Shown: positions 26,893 through 35,497, numbered from the stretch's first letter. The stretch is 64,000 bases of DNA from Pseudomonas pisciculturae (GCF_015461805.1 NZ_JACVZE010000006.1:359336-423335); one strand, 5' to 3'. Translations and numbers: made by a program. Notes: generated by a model not told the origin, from the sequence alone.

Positions 26893-27945
26893 ATGTTCGC
26901 GTATGTTGGATCGCGCACAACCCGGGAACGCAATGCCCGAGGTGATGGCATCACGGTTTATCGGCTGGACCAGCAAGCCGGCACGCTGGAACAGGTGCAA
27001 GTGCTGGGTGATTTGGTCAACCCGTCCTACCTGATCCTCAATCGTGCAGGCGACCGCCTGTACAGCGTGCACGGTGATCGCAGCGAAGTCAGCGCCTTCA
27101 GCGTCGACACGCTCAGCGGTAAGCTGACATTGCTCAATCGCCAGAGCTGCGAGGGCAACAACCCCGTGCACCTGGCGCTGGACCCGAGCGAGCGCTTTTT
27201 GGTGGTGTCCAACCACATCAGCAGCAGCCTGGCGGTACTCAACGTTGGCGTAGACGGCAGCCTGGGGAGCGTCAATCAACTGCTCACGCTCGAAGGGCCG
27301 TTAGGCCCGCACCGTGTCGAGCAGCCGTTTGCCAAGCCGCATTTCAACCCGTTTGATGCGTCCGGCCAGTTTGTGCTGGTGCCGGACAAAGGCCTGGACC
27401 GCGTGTTCAGCTACCGGTTTGCCGACGGCCTGTTGCAGCCCGCCGAGCAACCCTTTGTGGCGACCCGTGAAGGGGCCGGCCCGCGCCATATCGTGATGCA
27501 CCCCAAGGCCGCGTTTGCCTATGTGATCAACGAACTGGACTCCAGTGTTACCACTTACCGTTTTGATCCAAACAGCGGCGCATTGCAGCCGCTTCAGGTG
27601 CTGCCGTCGCTACCGGCGAGCTTCACCGGCAACAGCCGCGCCTCGGCGATTGATATCGACCGCAGCGGGCGTTTTCTTTACGCCTCCAACCGGGGTTACG
27701 ACAGCATTGCGGTGTACGCCATCGACCGGAGCAGCGGTTTGCTCAGCCAGGTGGAGTGTGTGACCAGCGCAGGCAAGACGCCGCGTTTCTTCACCCTGAC
27801 GCCCAACCAACGGTTCCTGTTTGCGCTCAATGAGGACAGCGACAGCCTGGTGTCCTTCGCGGTTGACCCGCACAGCGGTGCCCTGACCAAAACCGGCTTC
27901 TCGGCTTCGACCGGCAGCCCGGTGTGCATGATTTTTTCTGCCTGA
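26893..27945 (+). CDS. Seven-bladed beta-propeller lactonase (6-phosphogluconolactonase/YbhE family)
   Basis: The 350-residue protein lacks a signal peptide. It shows repeated blade motifs such as 'LVNPSYLILNRAGDRLYSVH', 'NPVHLALDPSERFLVVSNH', 'GPRHIVMHPKAAFAYVINEL' and 'GRFLYASNRGYDSIAVY', the Lactonase domain of E. coli Pgl (YbhE). The same fold includes fungal carboxymuconate lactonising enzyme, so its substrate is not fixed by family. It is not next to zwf or edd but between an aconitase-like enzyme and a carboxylate-type MFS gene. A lactone of a hydroxy-carboxylic acid is therefore a likelier substrate than 6-phosphogluconolactone (inference). Confidence 0.86.
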   Translation: MFAYVGSRTTRERNARGDGITVYRLDQQAGTLEQVQVLGDLVNPSYLILNRAGDRLYSVHGDRSEVSAFSVDTLSGKLTLLNRQSCEGNNPVHLALDPSERFLVVSNHISSSLAVLNVGVDGSLGSVNQLLTLEGPLGPHRVEQPFAKPHFNPFDASGQFVLVPDKGLDRVFSYRFADGLLQPAEQPFVATREGAGPRHIVMHPKAAFAYVINELDSSVTTYRFDPNSGALQPLQVLPSLPASFTGNSRASAIDIDRSGRFLYASNRGYDSIAVYAIDRSSGLLSQVECVTSAGKTPRFFTLTPNQRFLFALNEDSDSLVSFAVDPHSGALTKTGFSASTGSPVCMIFSA

Positions 27946-28006
27946 TTAGCGACACAACGATAACAATGATAGGGACGGGCCAAGGTTCGTCCCAGATGAG
28001 GTGCCT

Positions 28007-29323
28007 ATGAACAATAACAAGACTGTCGATGAACAGGCGATTGTCCGCAAGATTACCTTGCGCATCATCCCGTTCATGTTCCTGCTGTACATCGTGTCAT
28101 ACCTGGATCGCGCCAACATCGGCTATGCCGCGCTGGAGATGAACAAGGAGCTGGCCCTGACCAGTGAAGCCTTCGGCTTTATTTCCGGGATCTTCTTTAT
28201 CGGCTATTTCCTGTTTGAAGTGCCGAGCAACGTGATGCTCAACAAGTTCGGTGCTCGGGTGTGGATTGCCCGCATCCTGGTGACCTGGGGTTTTATTGCC
28301 GCCGCCACGGCCTTTGCCCAGTCGGCCGAGCAGTTGTATGTGCTGCGCTTCTTCCTGGGCGTGGCCGAAGCGGGCTTCTTTCCGGGCGTGATTGTCTACC
28401 TGACCTACTGGTTCCGCGCACGGGAACTGGCAACCACGGTGGCGCTGTTCACCGCGGCGATTCCGGTCAGCTACATCATCGGCGCTCCGCTTTCGACCTG
28501 GATCATGGACAACATCAAGTGGTTCGATTGGAGCGGCTGGCGCTGGATGCTGTTCCTGGAAGGCGTGCCAGCGGTGTTCCTGGGCATCGCGTGCTTTTTC
28601 TTCCTGACCGACAAGCCGGAACAAGCCAAATGGCTGACTCAGCAGGAGAAAGACTGGCTGCTCGCTGAGCTTGAGCGCGATCGTCAGAGCCGCAAGAACG
28701 TCAAGCGCCTGAGCGTGTTCAAGACCATGGTCAACAAGAAGGTGTTGTACCTCTCGTTCATTTACTTCGTGTACCAGTGCGGCAGCCTCGGTGTTGGTTA
28801 CTGGATGCCGCAGATCATCAGGGGCTTCTCCAGCAACCTGACCCATACCCAGATCGGCCTGATCGCCATGCTGCCGTATATCGTTGCGACCATTGCGATG
28901 ATTATCTGGTCGCGCAGTTCCGACCGTCGCAACGAGCGCAAGCTGCATTCGGCCATTCCGCTGGCAATTGCCGCGCTGGGCCTGGTGGGCGCCGGCATGC
29001 TGGCCAGTCCGGTGGCGTCGATGCTGATGATCTGTGTGGCGCTGTCTGGCCTGTACAGCTTTAAATCGCCTTTCTGGGCACTGCCGACCTTGTTCCTGGA
29101 CCGTGCCACCGCCGCTGTTTCGATTGCGGTGATCAACTCCATCGGCAACCTGGGTGGTTTTGTCGGCCCGTCATTGATTGGCGTGGTCAAGGGCAACAGC
29201 CAGAGCGCCGCGACCGGCCTGATCTTCCTCAGTGCGCTGTTGCTCATCGCGTTTGTGATGACCGTACTGATGCGGGTCACCAACCAGGAACCGGACCAGC
29301 CGGTGACTGCTTCCGCACATTGA
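28007..29323 (+). CDS. MFS transporter, anion:cation symporter (ACS) type
   Basis: The 438-residue protein has about 12 hydrophobic helices. 'LYIVSYLDRANIGYAALEMN' and 'GVAEAGFFPGVIVYLTYWF' are typical of the ACS family, which takes up organic anions such as tartrate, glucarate, galactonate or phthalate. The ATG at 28007 has GAGG 6 nt upstream; an in-frame GTG lies 6 nt earlier. The leader holds a short hairpin, GGGACG/CGTCCC (27972-27993). It sits between the lactonase and an OprD porin, so it is probably the inner-membrane importer of this catabolic unit. Confidence 0.88.
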   Translation: MNNNKTVDEQAIVRKITLRIIPFMFLLYIVSYLDRANIGYAALEMNKELALTSEAFGFISGIFFIGYFLFEVPSNVMLNKFGARVWIARILVTWGFIAAATAFAQSAEQLYVLRFFLGVAEAGFFPGVIVYLTYWFRARELATTVALFTAAIPVSYIIGAPLSTWIMDNIKWFDWSGWRWMLFLEGVPAVFLGIACFFFLTDKPEQAKWLTQQEKDWLLAELERDRQSRKNVKRLSVFKTMVNKKVLYLSFIYFVYQCGSLGVGYWMPQIIRGFSSNLTHTQIGLIAMLPYIVATIAMIIWSRSSDRRNERKLHSAIPLAIAALGLVGAGMLASPVASMLMICVALSGLYSFKSPFWALPTLFLDRATAAVSIAVINSIGNLGGFVGPSLIGVVKGNSQSAATGLIFLSALLLIAFVMTVLMRVTNQEPDQPVTASAH

Positions 29324-29352
29324 TTCGAGGGGCCGTCCTGCGGCCTTTCCCA

Positions 29353-29400
29353 CCCCCCCCCTGTAGGAACTGTATTTTCCCGGCCCATGCTCGGGCCGGG
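29353..29400. repeat. C9 tract and GC-rich hairpin in the MFS-porin spacer
   Basis: Nine consecutive C residues (29353-29361) are followed by the 8-bp arms CCCGGCCC (29379-29386) and GGGCCGGG (29393-29400). No T-run follows the stem. The hairpin may shape the 5' end of the porin message. The C tract is a possible slippage site, but it is outside coding sequence. Confidence 0.4.
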
Positions 29401-29432
29401 CAGTCGCATGCCCATAAAAAAGGAACCGCCAG

Positions 29433-30686
29433 ATGCACAACAATAAAAATATGCTGCGTACCCTGATCACTTTGTCGCCCTGCATGATCGCTGGCACTGC
29501 CAACGCCGAGGGATTTGTCGAGGACAGCAAGCTCAACCTGCAGACGTCCAACTACTACTTCAACCGTGATTTTCGCGACGGTACTGCTCAGTCCAAACGT
29601 GAAGAGTGGGCCCAGGGCTTCCTCCTCGATTTTCGTTCCGGCTACACCCCCGGCACTGTCGGCTTTGGCCTGGATGCAGTGGGCATGCTCGGCATCAAGC
29701 TCGATTCCAGCCCGGACCGTGCAGGCTCCGGTTTGCTGCCGGTGCATGACGACGGGCGCGCGGCCGATACGTTCAGTCGCTTGGGCCTGACGGCCAAGGT
29801 CAAGGTGTCTGACAGCGTACTCAAGTACGGTACGTTGATTCCCAAGCTGCCGACTTTACAGGCCAACACCGGGCGCATCCTGCCGCAAACCTTTGAAGGT
29901 GGCTTGCTGACCAGCAACGAAATCGACGGGCTGACCCTGACCGGCGCACGCTTCAATCGCATGACCGATCGCGATTCCAGCAATGCCCAGCCGATCACCC
30001 TGAACAACAAGAACCGTCGATTCAAGGGCGTGGTGGAGGGTGATGATTACTGGGTGGGCGGCGCCGACTACGCCGTGAGTAAGACGCTTAGCCTGAGCTA
30101 TCAGTACGCGCAATTGCAGGACGTCTACCGGCAGAACTTCTTCGGCATCAACCACGTCTGGAGTGTCGGCCCGGGCAAGCTCAAAAGTGACCTGCGCTAC
30201 ATGCTCAGTGATGACGCCGGTAATGCCCGGGGTGGTGCTATCGACAGCGGGGCCTTGAGCGGCATGTTCACCTACAGCCTGGGTGGCCACGCGCTCGGCC
30301 TGGGCCTGCAAAAGATGAACGGCGATACTTCGATGCCGTTTATCAATGGCACCGACCCGTACCTGACCAACTACATCCAGATCAACGACTTCGCCGAGCC
30401 CGGTGAGCGCTCTGTGCAGGTGCGGTACGACTACAACTTTGCCGCTATCGGCATCAATGGCTTGACCTTCATGACCCGCTACGTCAAGGGTGATCGTGCC
30501 AACGCCGCCACCCTCGCCGCCGAAGGGCGCGAGTGGGAGCGCAACACCGATATCGGTTATGTGTTCCAGTCCGGAGCGCTGAAAGATGTGGGTATTCGCT
30601 GGCGCAACGCGGCCTACAGGTCCAACTTTGCCCGGGGTGCGGATGAAAACCGCTTGATCATTTCCTACACGCTGCCGATCTGGTAA
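29433..30686 (+). CDS. OprD-family outer-membrane porin
   Basis: The 417-residue protein begins with a signal peptide ending near 'AGTANA|EG'. The mature protein starts 'FVEDSKLNLQTSNYYFNRDF', the usual OprD opening, and the body has alternating aromatic beta-strands. It ends in 'RLIISYTLPIW', with a C-terminal aromatic residue for outer-membrane insertion. OprD porins of this group (OccD/OccK) pass amino acids or small carboxylates. Placed after an ACS-type symporter and before binding and catabolic genes, it likely admits the anionic substrate of the cluster. Confidence 0.92.
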   Translation: MHNNKNMLRTLITLSPCMIAGTANAEGFVEDSKLNLQTSNYYFNRDFRDGTAQSKREEWAQGFLLDFRSGYTPGTVGFGLDAVGMLGIKLDSSPDRAGSGLLPVHDDGRAADTFSRLGLTAKVKVSDSVLKYGTLIPKLPTLQANTGRILPQTFEGGLLTSNEIDGLTLTGARFNRMTDRDSSNAQPITLNNKNRRFKGVVEGDDYWVGGADYAVSKTLSLSYQYAQLQDVYRQNFFGINHVWSVGPGKLKSDLRYMLSDDAGNARGGAIDSGALSGMFTYSLGGHALGLGLQKMNGDTSMPFINGTDPYLTNYIQINDFAEPGERSVQVRYDYNFAAIGINGLTFMTRYVKGDRANAATLAAEGREWERNTDIGYVFQSGALKDVGIRWRNAAYRSNFARGADENRLIISYTLPIW

Positions 30687-30712
30687 GCCCCCAACCTTTA
30701 ATGGAGTGACCG

Positions 30713-31438
30713 ATGACGACTGACTTGCCTGCCGTACTCGCAGACCTCGCGCCGGATGGCGTGCTGCACGCGGCGATCAACTTTGGTAACCCGGTACTGG
30801 CCCAGCAAGGGCCGGACGGAAGCCCGCAAGGGGTGTCTGTGGCCTTGGCCAAAGCCCTGGCCGAAGAGCTTGGCGTGCCGTTGCAGATGCGCACCTTTGA
30901 TGCGGCAGGCAAGGTGTTTGCGGCACTGGAGGAGGGCGTTTGGACTATCGCATTTCTGGCGATCGAGCCGGTGCGTGAGGCGCAGATCGCCTTTAGCGAG
31001 CCGTACGTGATCATCGAGGGCACCTACCTGGTCGAGCGTGATTCGCCTTATCAGGCGGTCAGCGATCTCGATCAGGCCGGCTTGCAACTGGCGGTGGGCA
31101 AAGGCGCGGCCTATGACCTGTTCCTCACCCGCAGCTTGAGCCATGCGCAATTGGAACGTGCCGATACCTCGGCCGGGGCGGTTGACCTGTTTATTGAACG
31201 CGATCTTGATGCTGCGGCCGGCGTACGCCAGCCGTTGCAGAAGGTCGCCGATGCAGACCCGCGCTATCGGGTGTTGCCCGATGCCTTTACCGCCATTCGC
31301 CAGGCGATGGCGGTGCCGCGTGGGCGCGACGCAGGAGCGGCGTATGTGCGTGGGTTTGTCGAGCGCAAGAAAGCCGAAGGTTTTATTCATACCGCACTGG
31401 CGCAGAGCGGCCAGGCGGATGTGACTGTTGCACCGTAA
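30713..31438 (+). CDS. Solute-binding-protein family 3-like protein without signal peptide
   Basis: The 241-residue product has the family 3 fold: 'GVSVALAKALAEELGVPLQM' in lobe 1, 'FSEPYVIIEGTYLV' at the crossover and 'AVPRGRDAGAAYVRGFV' at the end. These are normally periplasmic. Here the sequence starts MTTDLPAVLADLAPDGVLHA with no hydrophobic core or signal, and GGAG 6-7 nt before the ATG supports that start. It is therefore probably cytoplasmic, perhaps a ligand sensor or a dehydratase like the cyclohexadienyl dehydratases that share the fold. No ABC permease or ATPase lies nearby. The function is unknown. Confidence 0.78.
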   Translation: MTTDLPAVLADLAPDGVLHAAINFGNPVLAQQGPDGSPQGVSVALAKALAEELGVPLQMRTFDAAGKVFAALEEGVWTIAFLAIEPVREAQIAFSEPYVIIEGTYLVERDSPYQAVSDLDQAGLQLAVGKGAAYDLFLTRSLSHAQLERADTSAGAVDLFIERDLDAAAGVRQPLQKVADADPRYRVLPDAFTAIRQAMAVPRGRDAGAAYVRGFVERKKAEGFIHTALAQSGQADVTVAP

Positions 31439-31445
31439 TAAACAA

Positions 31446-31496
31446 GGAGGTCGGCTCACGACCTCCGGAATTGAACGTCAAGGGCACTAACGCCCT
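31446..31496 (+). other. Two tandem hairpins upstream of the ThDP-enzyme gene
   Basis: The first stem pairs GGAGGTCG (31446-31453) with CGACCTCC (31459-31466), and the second AGGGC (31481-31485) with GCCCT (31492-31496). They fill the 77-nt spacer before the gene at 31516. No U-run follows, so a role in translation or message stability is more likely than termination. Confidence 0.45.
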
Positions 31497-31515
31497 CCGT
31501 GCTTGAGGAAATGAA

Positions 31516-33159
31516 ATGGCCAAGGCCGCCGATGTGGTTGTGCAATGCCTGGAAAATGAAGGTGTCGAGTATGTGTTCGGCATTCCTGGTGAGGAAAACC
31601 TCGATTTGCTGGAGTCTCTGCGCAAGTCGAAGATCCAGTTGATCCTGACGCGCCATGAGCAATCGGCGGGGTTTATGGCGGCGACCTACGGTCGCCTGAC
31701 CGGCAAGACCGGCGTCAGCCTGTCGACCCTGGGGCCTGGTGCGACCAATCTGGTGACCGCCAGCGCCTATGCCTACTTGGGCGGCATGCCGATGCTGATG
31801 ATCACCGGCCAGAAGCCGATCAAAAAATCCAAGCAAGGCCGTTTCCAGATCATTGATGTGTGCGGAATGATGGCGCCCATCACCAAGTACACCCATCAGT
31901 TCGCCTCGGCCGACAACATCCCAGCGCGTATGCGTGAAGCGTTCCGCCTGGCGGAAGAAGAGAAGCCGGGCGCGGTGCACCTGGAGTTGCCGGAAGATAT
32001 CGCCGCCGAGCAGACCGACAGCCTGCCGATCCCGCCGAGCCTGCATCGGCGTCCGCTGGCGGAACACAAGGCCGTTGAGGCCGCCGTCGAGAAGCTGAAA
32101 ACCGCACGCAGCCCGATCCTGGTGATCGGCGCCGGCGCCAACCGCAAGATGACGGCCAAGGTGCTCAAGCAACTGATCGACCACACCGGTATCCCGTTTA
32201 TCACCACCCAGATGGGTAAGGGCGTGGTCGACGAGCGTCACCCGCGCTTCCTTGGCAACGCTGCGTTGTCGTCGGGTGACTTTGTGCACCGTGCGGTTGA
32301 GGCCGCGGACCTGATTATCAACATTGGCCACGACGTGATCGAAAAACCGCCGTTCTTTATGGTGCGGGGCGGTACCGAAGTGATTCATATCAACTTCCGC
32401 TCTGCCGAAGTCGATGCGGTGTACTTCCCGCAGATTGAGGTGATCGGTGATATCGCCAATGCCGTGTGGCAGATCGGCGAAGCGTTGGTTGGCACTGACC
32501 ATTGGGACTTTACGCGTCTGCTGGCGATCCGCGAAGCCAATGAGGCGCAGATTGTGGAAGGCGCCGACGACGCGCGGTTCCCGGTGTACCCGCAGCGCCT
32601 GGTTGCCGATATCCGCCGTGCGTTGCCGTCCGAAGGCATCGTTGCCCTGGACAATGGCATCTACAAAATCTGGTTCGCCCGCAACTACAAGGCCCATAAG
32701 CCCAATACCGTGCTGCTCGACAACGCCCTGGCCACCATGGGCGCCGGCCTGCCGTCGGCGATGGCGGCGCACCTGGTGCACCCGGATCGCCCAGTGGTCG
32801 CGGTGTGCGGGGACGGTGGTTTCATGATGAACAGTCAGGAACTGGAAACCGCGGTGCGCCTGGGGATGCACATTACGGTGGTGATCCTGCGTGACGACGG
32901 CTACGGCATGATCCGCTGGAAGCAGGCCAACATGGGCTTCACCGATTACGGCCTGGATTACGGCAACCCGGACTTCGTCAAATATGCCCAGGCCTATGGC
33001 GCCCAGGGTCACCGCGTAGAAAGCGCCGAAGGCTTCTTACCGTTGCTGGAACACTGCATCAGCACGCCCGGTGTGCACGTGATCGACTGCCCGGTGGATT
33101 ACAGCGAGAACGACCGCATTCTCAACAGCGAATTACGGGAGCGCGCGTTGGCGGTTTAA
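31516..33159 (+). CDS. Thiamine-diphosphate-dependent enzyme, acetolactate-synthase-like
   Basis: The 547-residue protein has the three domains of the ThDP enzyme family: an N-terminal PYR domain with catalytic Glu48 in 'RHEQSAGFMA', a central domain, and a PP domain with 'CGDGGFMMNSQELETAVRLG' binding ThDP and Mg2+. It is most like catabolic acetolactate synthase (AlsS) and related enzymes that decarboxylate pyruvate-type 2-oxo-acids. There is no small regulatory subunit and no budA/aldC decarboxylase beside it, so amino-acid biosynthesis is unlikely. In this cluster it could split or decarboxylate a 2-oxo-acid made by the dehydrogenase (inference). Confidence 0.87.
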   Translation: MAKAADVVVQCLENEGVEYVFGIPGEENLDLLESLRKSKIQLILTRHEQSAGFMAATYGRLTGKTGVSLSTLGPGATNLVTASAYAYLGGMPMLMITGQKPIKKSKQGRFQIIDVCGMMAPITKYTHQFASADNIPARMREAFRLAEEEKPGAVHLELPEDIAAEQTDSLPIPPSLHRRPLAEHKAVEAAVEKLKTARSPILVIGAGANRKMTAKVLKQLIDHTGIPFITTQMGKGVVDERHPRFLGNAALSSGDFVHRAVEAADLIINIGHDVIEKPPFFMVRGGTEVIHINFRSAEVDAVYFPQIEVIGDIANAVWQIGEALVGTDHWDFTRLLAIREANEAQIVEGADDARFPVYPQRLVADIRRALPSEGIVALDNGIYKIWFARNYKAHKPNTVLLDNALATMGAGLPSAMAAHLVHPDRPVVAVCGDGGFMMNSQELETAVRLGMHITVVILRDDGYGMIRWKQANMGFTDYGLDYGNPDFVKYAQAYGAQGHRVESAEGFLPLLEHCISTPGVHVIDCPVDYSENDRILNSELRERALAV

Positions 33160-33212
33160 TGCGTGTGCAAACATGTCGTAACAAAGTAGCGCTCGACTAT
33201 TTTGTCAGATGT

Positions 33213-33284
33213 GCAGCGTTCTCTTAACAAGAACGCTGCTTTGCTTAATCACCAATTTTCATTTGCGCCTGCTCTTTCTAGGAT
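33213..33284 (+). promoter_or_regulatory. Operator-promoter cassette of the reductase-CitMHS operon (copy 2)
   Basis: GCAGCGTTCT (33213-33222) and AGAACGCTGC (33230-33239) form a palindrome. TTTCAT (33257-33262) and TAGGAT (33279-33284) follow with the same spacings (18 and 16 nt) as at 23992-24062. The ATG of the next gene is 73 nt after the -10 box, against 70 nt in copy 1. It could also terminate the ThDP transcript, because 'ctttgctt' follows the stem, but the matching promoter part argues for a shared regulatory module. Confidence 0.65.
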
Positions 33285-33357
33285 GAGTTCAGGCGCATGT
33301 GTGTGCGTTTAATTAATTCATTTCAACGACCCCATAAAAATTATAAAGGTGTGCGTA

Positions 33358-34101
33358 ATGTCCAAGAAGATTGCGTTTGTGACCGGCGGCATGGGTGGTA
33401 TTGGTACTGCTATCTGTCAGCGCCTGGCAAAAGACGGGTTTATTGTGGTGGCCGGCTGTGGGCCGGACTCGCCCATACGCACGCAATGGTTACAACAGCA
33501 GAAACAGGCCGGGTTTGAATTTGTTGCCTCTGAGGGCAATGTCACCGATTGGGAATCCACTGTTAAAGCCTTTGAGAAAGTGCGTAAAGATGTGGGCCCA
33601 GTTGATGTATTGGTGAATAACGCCGGTACAGCTTGCAATGTGTTGTTCCGCGATATGGTGCCCGCCGATTGGCAGACCGTCATTGATACCAACCTCAACT
33701 CCCTGTTCAACGTCACCAAGCAAGTCATTGACGATATGACTTCGCGCGGATGGGGCAGGGTGATCAATATCTCCTCGGTTAACGCTCAACTGGGGCACGT
33801 TGGTCAGGTTAACTATGCCACCGCCAAGTCGTCGATTCGTGGCTTTACCCGGGCACTGGCACGTGAAGTGGCGGCGCGTGGTGTCACCGTGAACACCGTA
33901 TCGCCTGGCTATATCAGTACCGCACGCTTGAAGGCGATTACCGAAACCGAACGCATGGACAAGGTTATCCAGGACATCCCGGTAAAACGCCTGGGCACCC
34001 CGGAAGAAGTCGCGGCCATGTGTGCCTGGCTGGCCTCGGAAGAGTCTTCATTCGCCACGGGCGCAGACTTCGCCATCAACGGTGGCCTGCACATGAGCTG
34101 A
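33358..34101 (+). CDS. Short-chain dehydrogenase, PhaB/FabG-like
   Basis: The 247-residue enzyme starts at the ATG at 33358. It has the nucleotide motif 'TGGMGGIG' (residues 9-16), 'VNNAG', the catalytic Ser in 'ISSVNAQ', and Tyr153-x3-Lys157. The pattern 'NTVSPGYI' and the overall similarity fit acetoacetyl-CoA reductase (PhaB), which reduces 3-ketoacyl-CoA with NADPH. No phaA or phaC is nearby, so storage polymer synthesis is not supported. It precedes a CitMHS symporter and shares a promoter type with the aconitase-like operon, so it more likely acts on an intermediate of that pathway. Confidence 0.88.
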   Translation: MSKKIAFVTGGMGGIGTAICQRLAKDGFIVVAGCGPDSPIRTQWLQQQKQAGFEFVASEGNVTDWESTVKAFEKVRKDVGPVDVLVNNAGTACNVLFRDMVPADWQTVIDTNLNSLFNVTKQVIDDMTSRGWGRVINISSVNAQLGHVGQVNYATAKSSIRGFTRALAREVAARGVTVNTVSPGYISTARLKAITETERMDKVIQDIPVKRLGTPEEVAAMCAWLASEESSFATGADFAINGGLHMS

Positions 34102-34156
34102 TTCCACAGCTGATGCCTGCAACTTCTTTATAAAAACAATAACGCTGGAGATACCA

Positions 34157-35497
34157 ATGCTGTCCATTCTTGGCTACGGCATGATCATCACATTTATGTC
34201 GTTGATCATGACCAAGCGACTAGCGCCATTAGTCGCCATGACTACCATTCCGATCATATTCGCCATCTTGGGCGGTTTTAGCGGTGATATGGGCCTGATG
34301 ATGATCGAGGGGCTGCGTAAAGTTGCGCCTACGGCGGTCATGGTGATGTTCGCTATTTTGTATTTCGGCATGATGTTTGATACCGGGCTGTTTGACCCTA
34401 TTATCAAAACCTTCCTCAAGTTAATTAAAGGCGACCCCGCTAAGGCCGTATTGTTTGCCACATTACTGGCGGGGATGGTCTCGCTGGACGGTGATGGTTC
34501 TACCACTTACATGATTACCATCACGGCCATGTTGCCGTTATTCAAACGTTTGAACATCAACCCGTTGATATTACCCTGTGTGGTTATTCTGGCGGCAAGT
34601 GTGACCAACTTGCTGCCTTGGGGCGGGCCGTTGGCGCGTGCCGCCGCCTCGCTGCAAGTGGAAACCACCGAGCTGTTCCTGCCGCTGATCCCGGCAATGA
34701 TCATCAGTTTTCTCAGCGTGCTGGGGCTGGCCTTCTACCTCGGCCTGCAAGAGCGCAAGCGTTTGGGCACCCTGACCCTACCTGGCAACTTAGGTCGCCA
34801 CGTGAGTGCAACGGATGATGACTTCAGCGATTTGCTCACCCTAAGTGACGAAAACGCCGAGCTGCGCCGCCCGAAGATGTTCTGGCTCAACGCCGTCCTC
34901 ACCATCACCCTGATGGGCTGCCTGGTGGTGGAATTGTTGCCGCTGCCGATTCTGTTCATGTTGGCGTTCTCGGTCGCACTGGTCATTAACTACCCAGGCA
35001 TCGACGACCAACGTCGCCGCATTGCTGCCCATGCGCCGACCGCACTTAACCAGATTGCGATTTTCCTCGCGGCGGGCATTTTCGCCGGGATCCTGTCGGG
35101 GACTGGAATGGTCAAGGCCATGTCGGAAACTCTGCTCTGGGCCTTGCCAGAAAGCTGGGGTGCGTACCTGGCGCCGATCACCGCGATCATCAGCATTCCT
35201 GGCACCTTCTTTATGTCCAACGATGCGTTCTACTACGGCGTATTGCCGGTACTGGCACACGCTGCCGAGGCCTACGGCATCACCGCCGCCGAGATCGGCC
35301 GCGCCTCAATGGTCGGTCAGCCGGTGCATTTGCTCAGCCCGCTGGTTGCATCGACGTACCTGCTGGCGGGGCTGGCGGGGGTGGAGTTCAGTGATCATCA
35401 GAAGTACACCTTCAAATGGTCGCTGTTGTTGTGCCTGGTCATCATGGCGGCGTCAATGGCGTTTGGTTTGTATCCTTGGTATTCCTCAGCGGCTTGA
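34157..35497 (+). CDS. CitMHS-family citrate/carboxylate symporter
   Basis: The 446-residue, 11- or 12-helix protein resembles the metal-citrate:H+ symporters (CitMHS; CitM/CitH of Bacillus). Typical features are 'LDGDGSTTYMITITAMLPLF' in a central loop, 'LLPWGGPLARAA' and 'GTFFMSNDAFYYGVLPVLA'. The start ATG at 34157 has GGAG upstream. It follows the PhaB-like reductase by 55 nt, in the same transcript. It implies that the cluster's substrate is citrate or a related tricarboxylate, with or without bound metal. Confidence 0.92.
   Translation: MLSILGYGMIITFMSLIMTKRLAPLVAMTTIPIIFAILGGFSGDMGLMMIEGLRKVAPTAVMVMFAILYFGMMFDTGLFDPIIKTFLKLIKGDPAKAVLFATLLAGMVSLDGDGSTTYMITITAMLPLFKRLNINPLILPCVVILAASVTNLLPWGGPLARAAASLQVETTELFLPLIPAMIISFLSVLGLAFYLGLQERKRLGTLTLPGNLGRHVSATDDDFSDLLTLSDENAELRRPKMFWLNAVLTITLMGCLVVELLPLPILFMLAFSVALVINYPGIDDQRRRIAAHAPTALNQIAIFLAAGIFAGILSGTGMVKAMSETLLWALPESWGAYLAPITAIISIPGTFFMSNDAFYYGVLPVLAHAAEAYGITAAEIGRASMVGQPVHLLSPLVASTYLLAGLAGVEFSDHQKYTFKWSLLLCLVIMAASMAFGLYPWYSSAA

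Noticed and set aside
30713..31438. Periplasmic ABC binding protein
   Set aside because: There is no signal peptide at the supported start and no transporter partner, so I left it as a cytoplasmic relative.
31456..33012. Long minus-strand frame opposite the ThDP-enzyme gene
   Set aside because: It overlaps a gene with full catalytic motifs, and its composition is that of an antisense shadow.
33358..34101. Part of a polyhydroxyalkanoate operon
   Set aside because: phaA, phaC and phasin genes are absent; a carboxylate symporter is the only partner.
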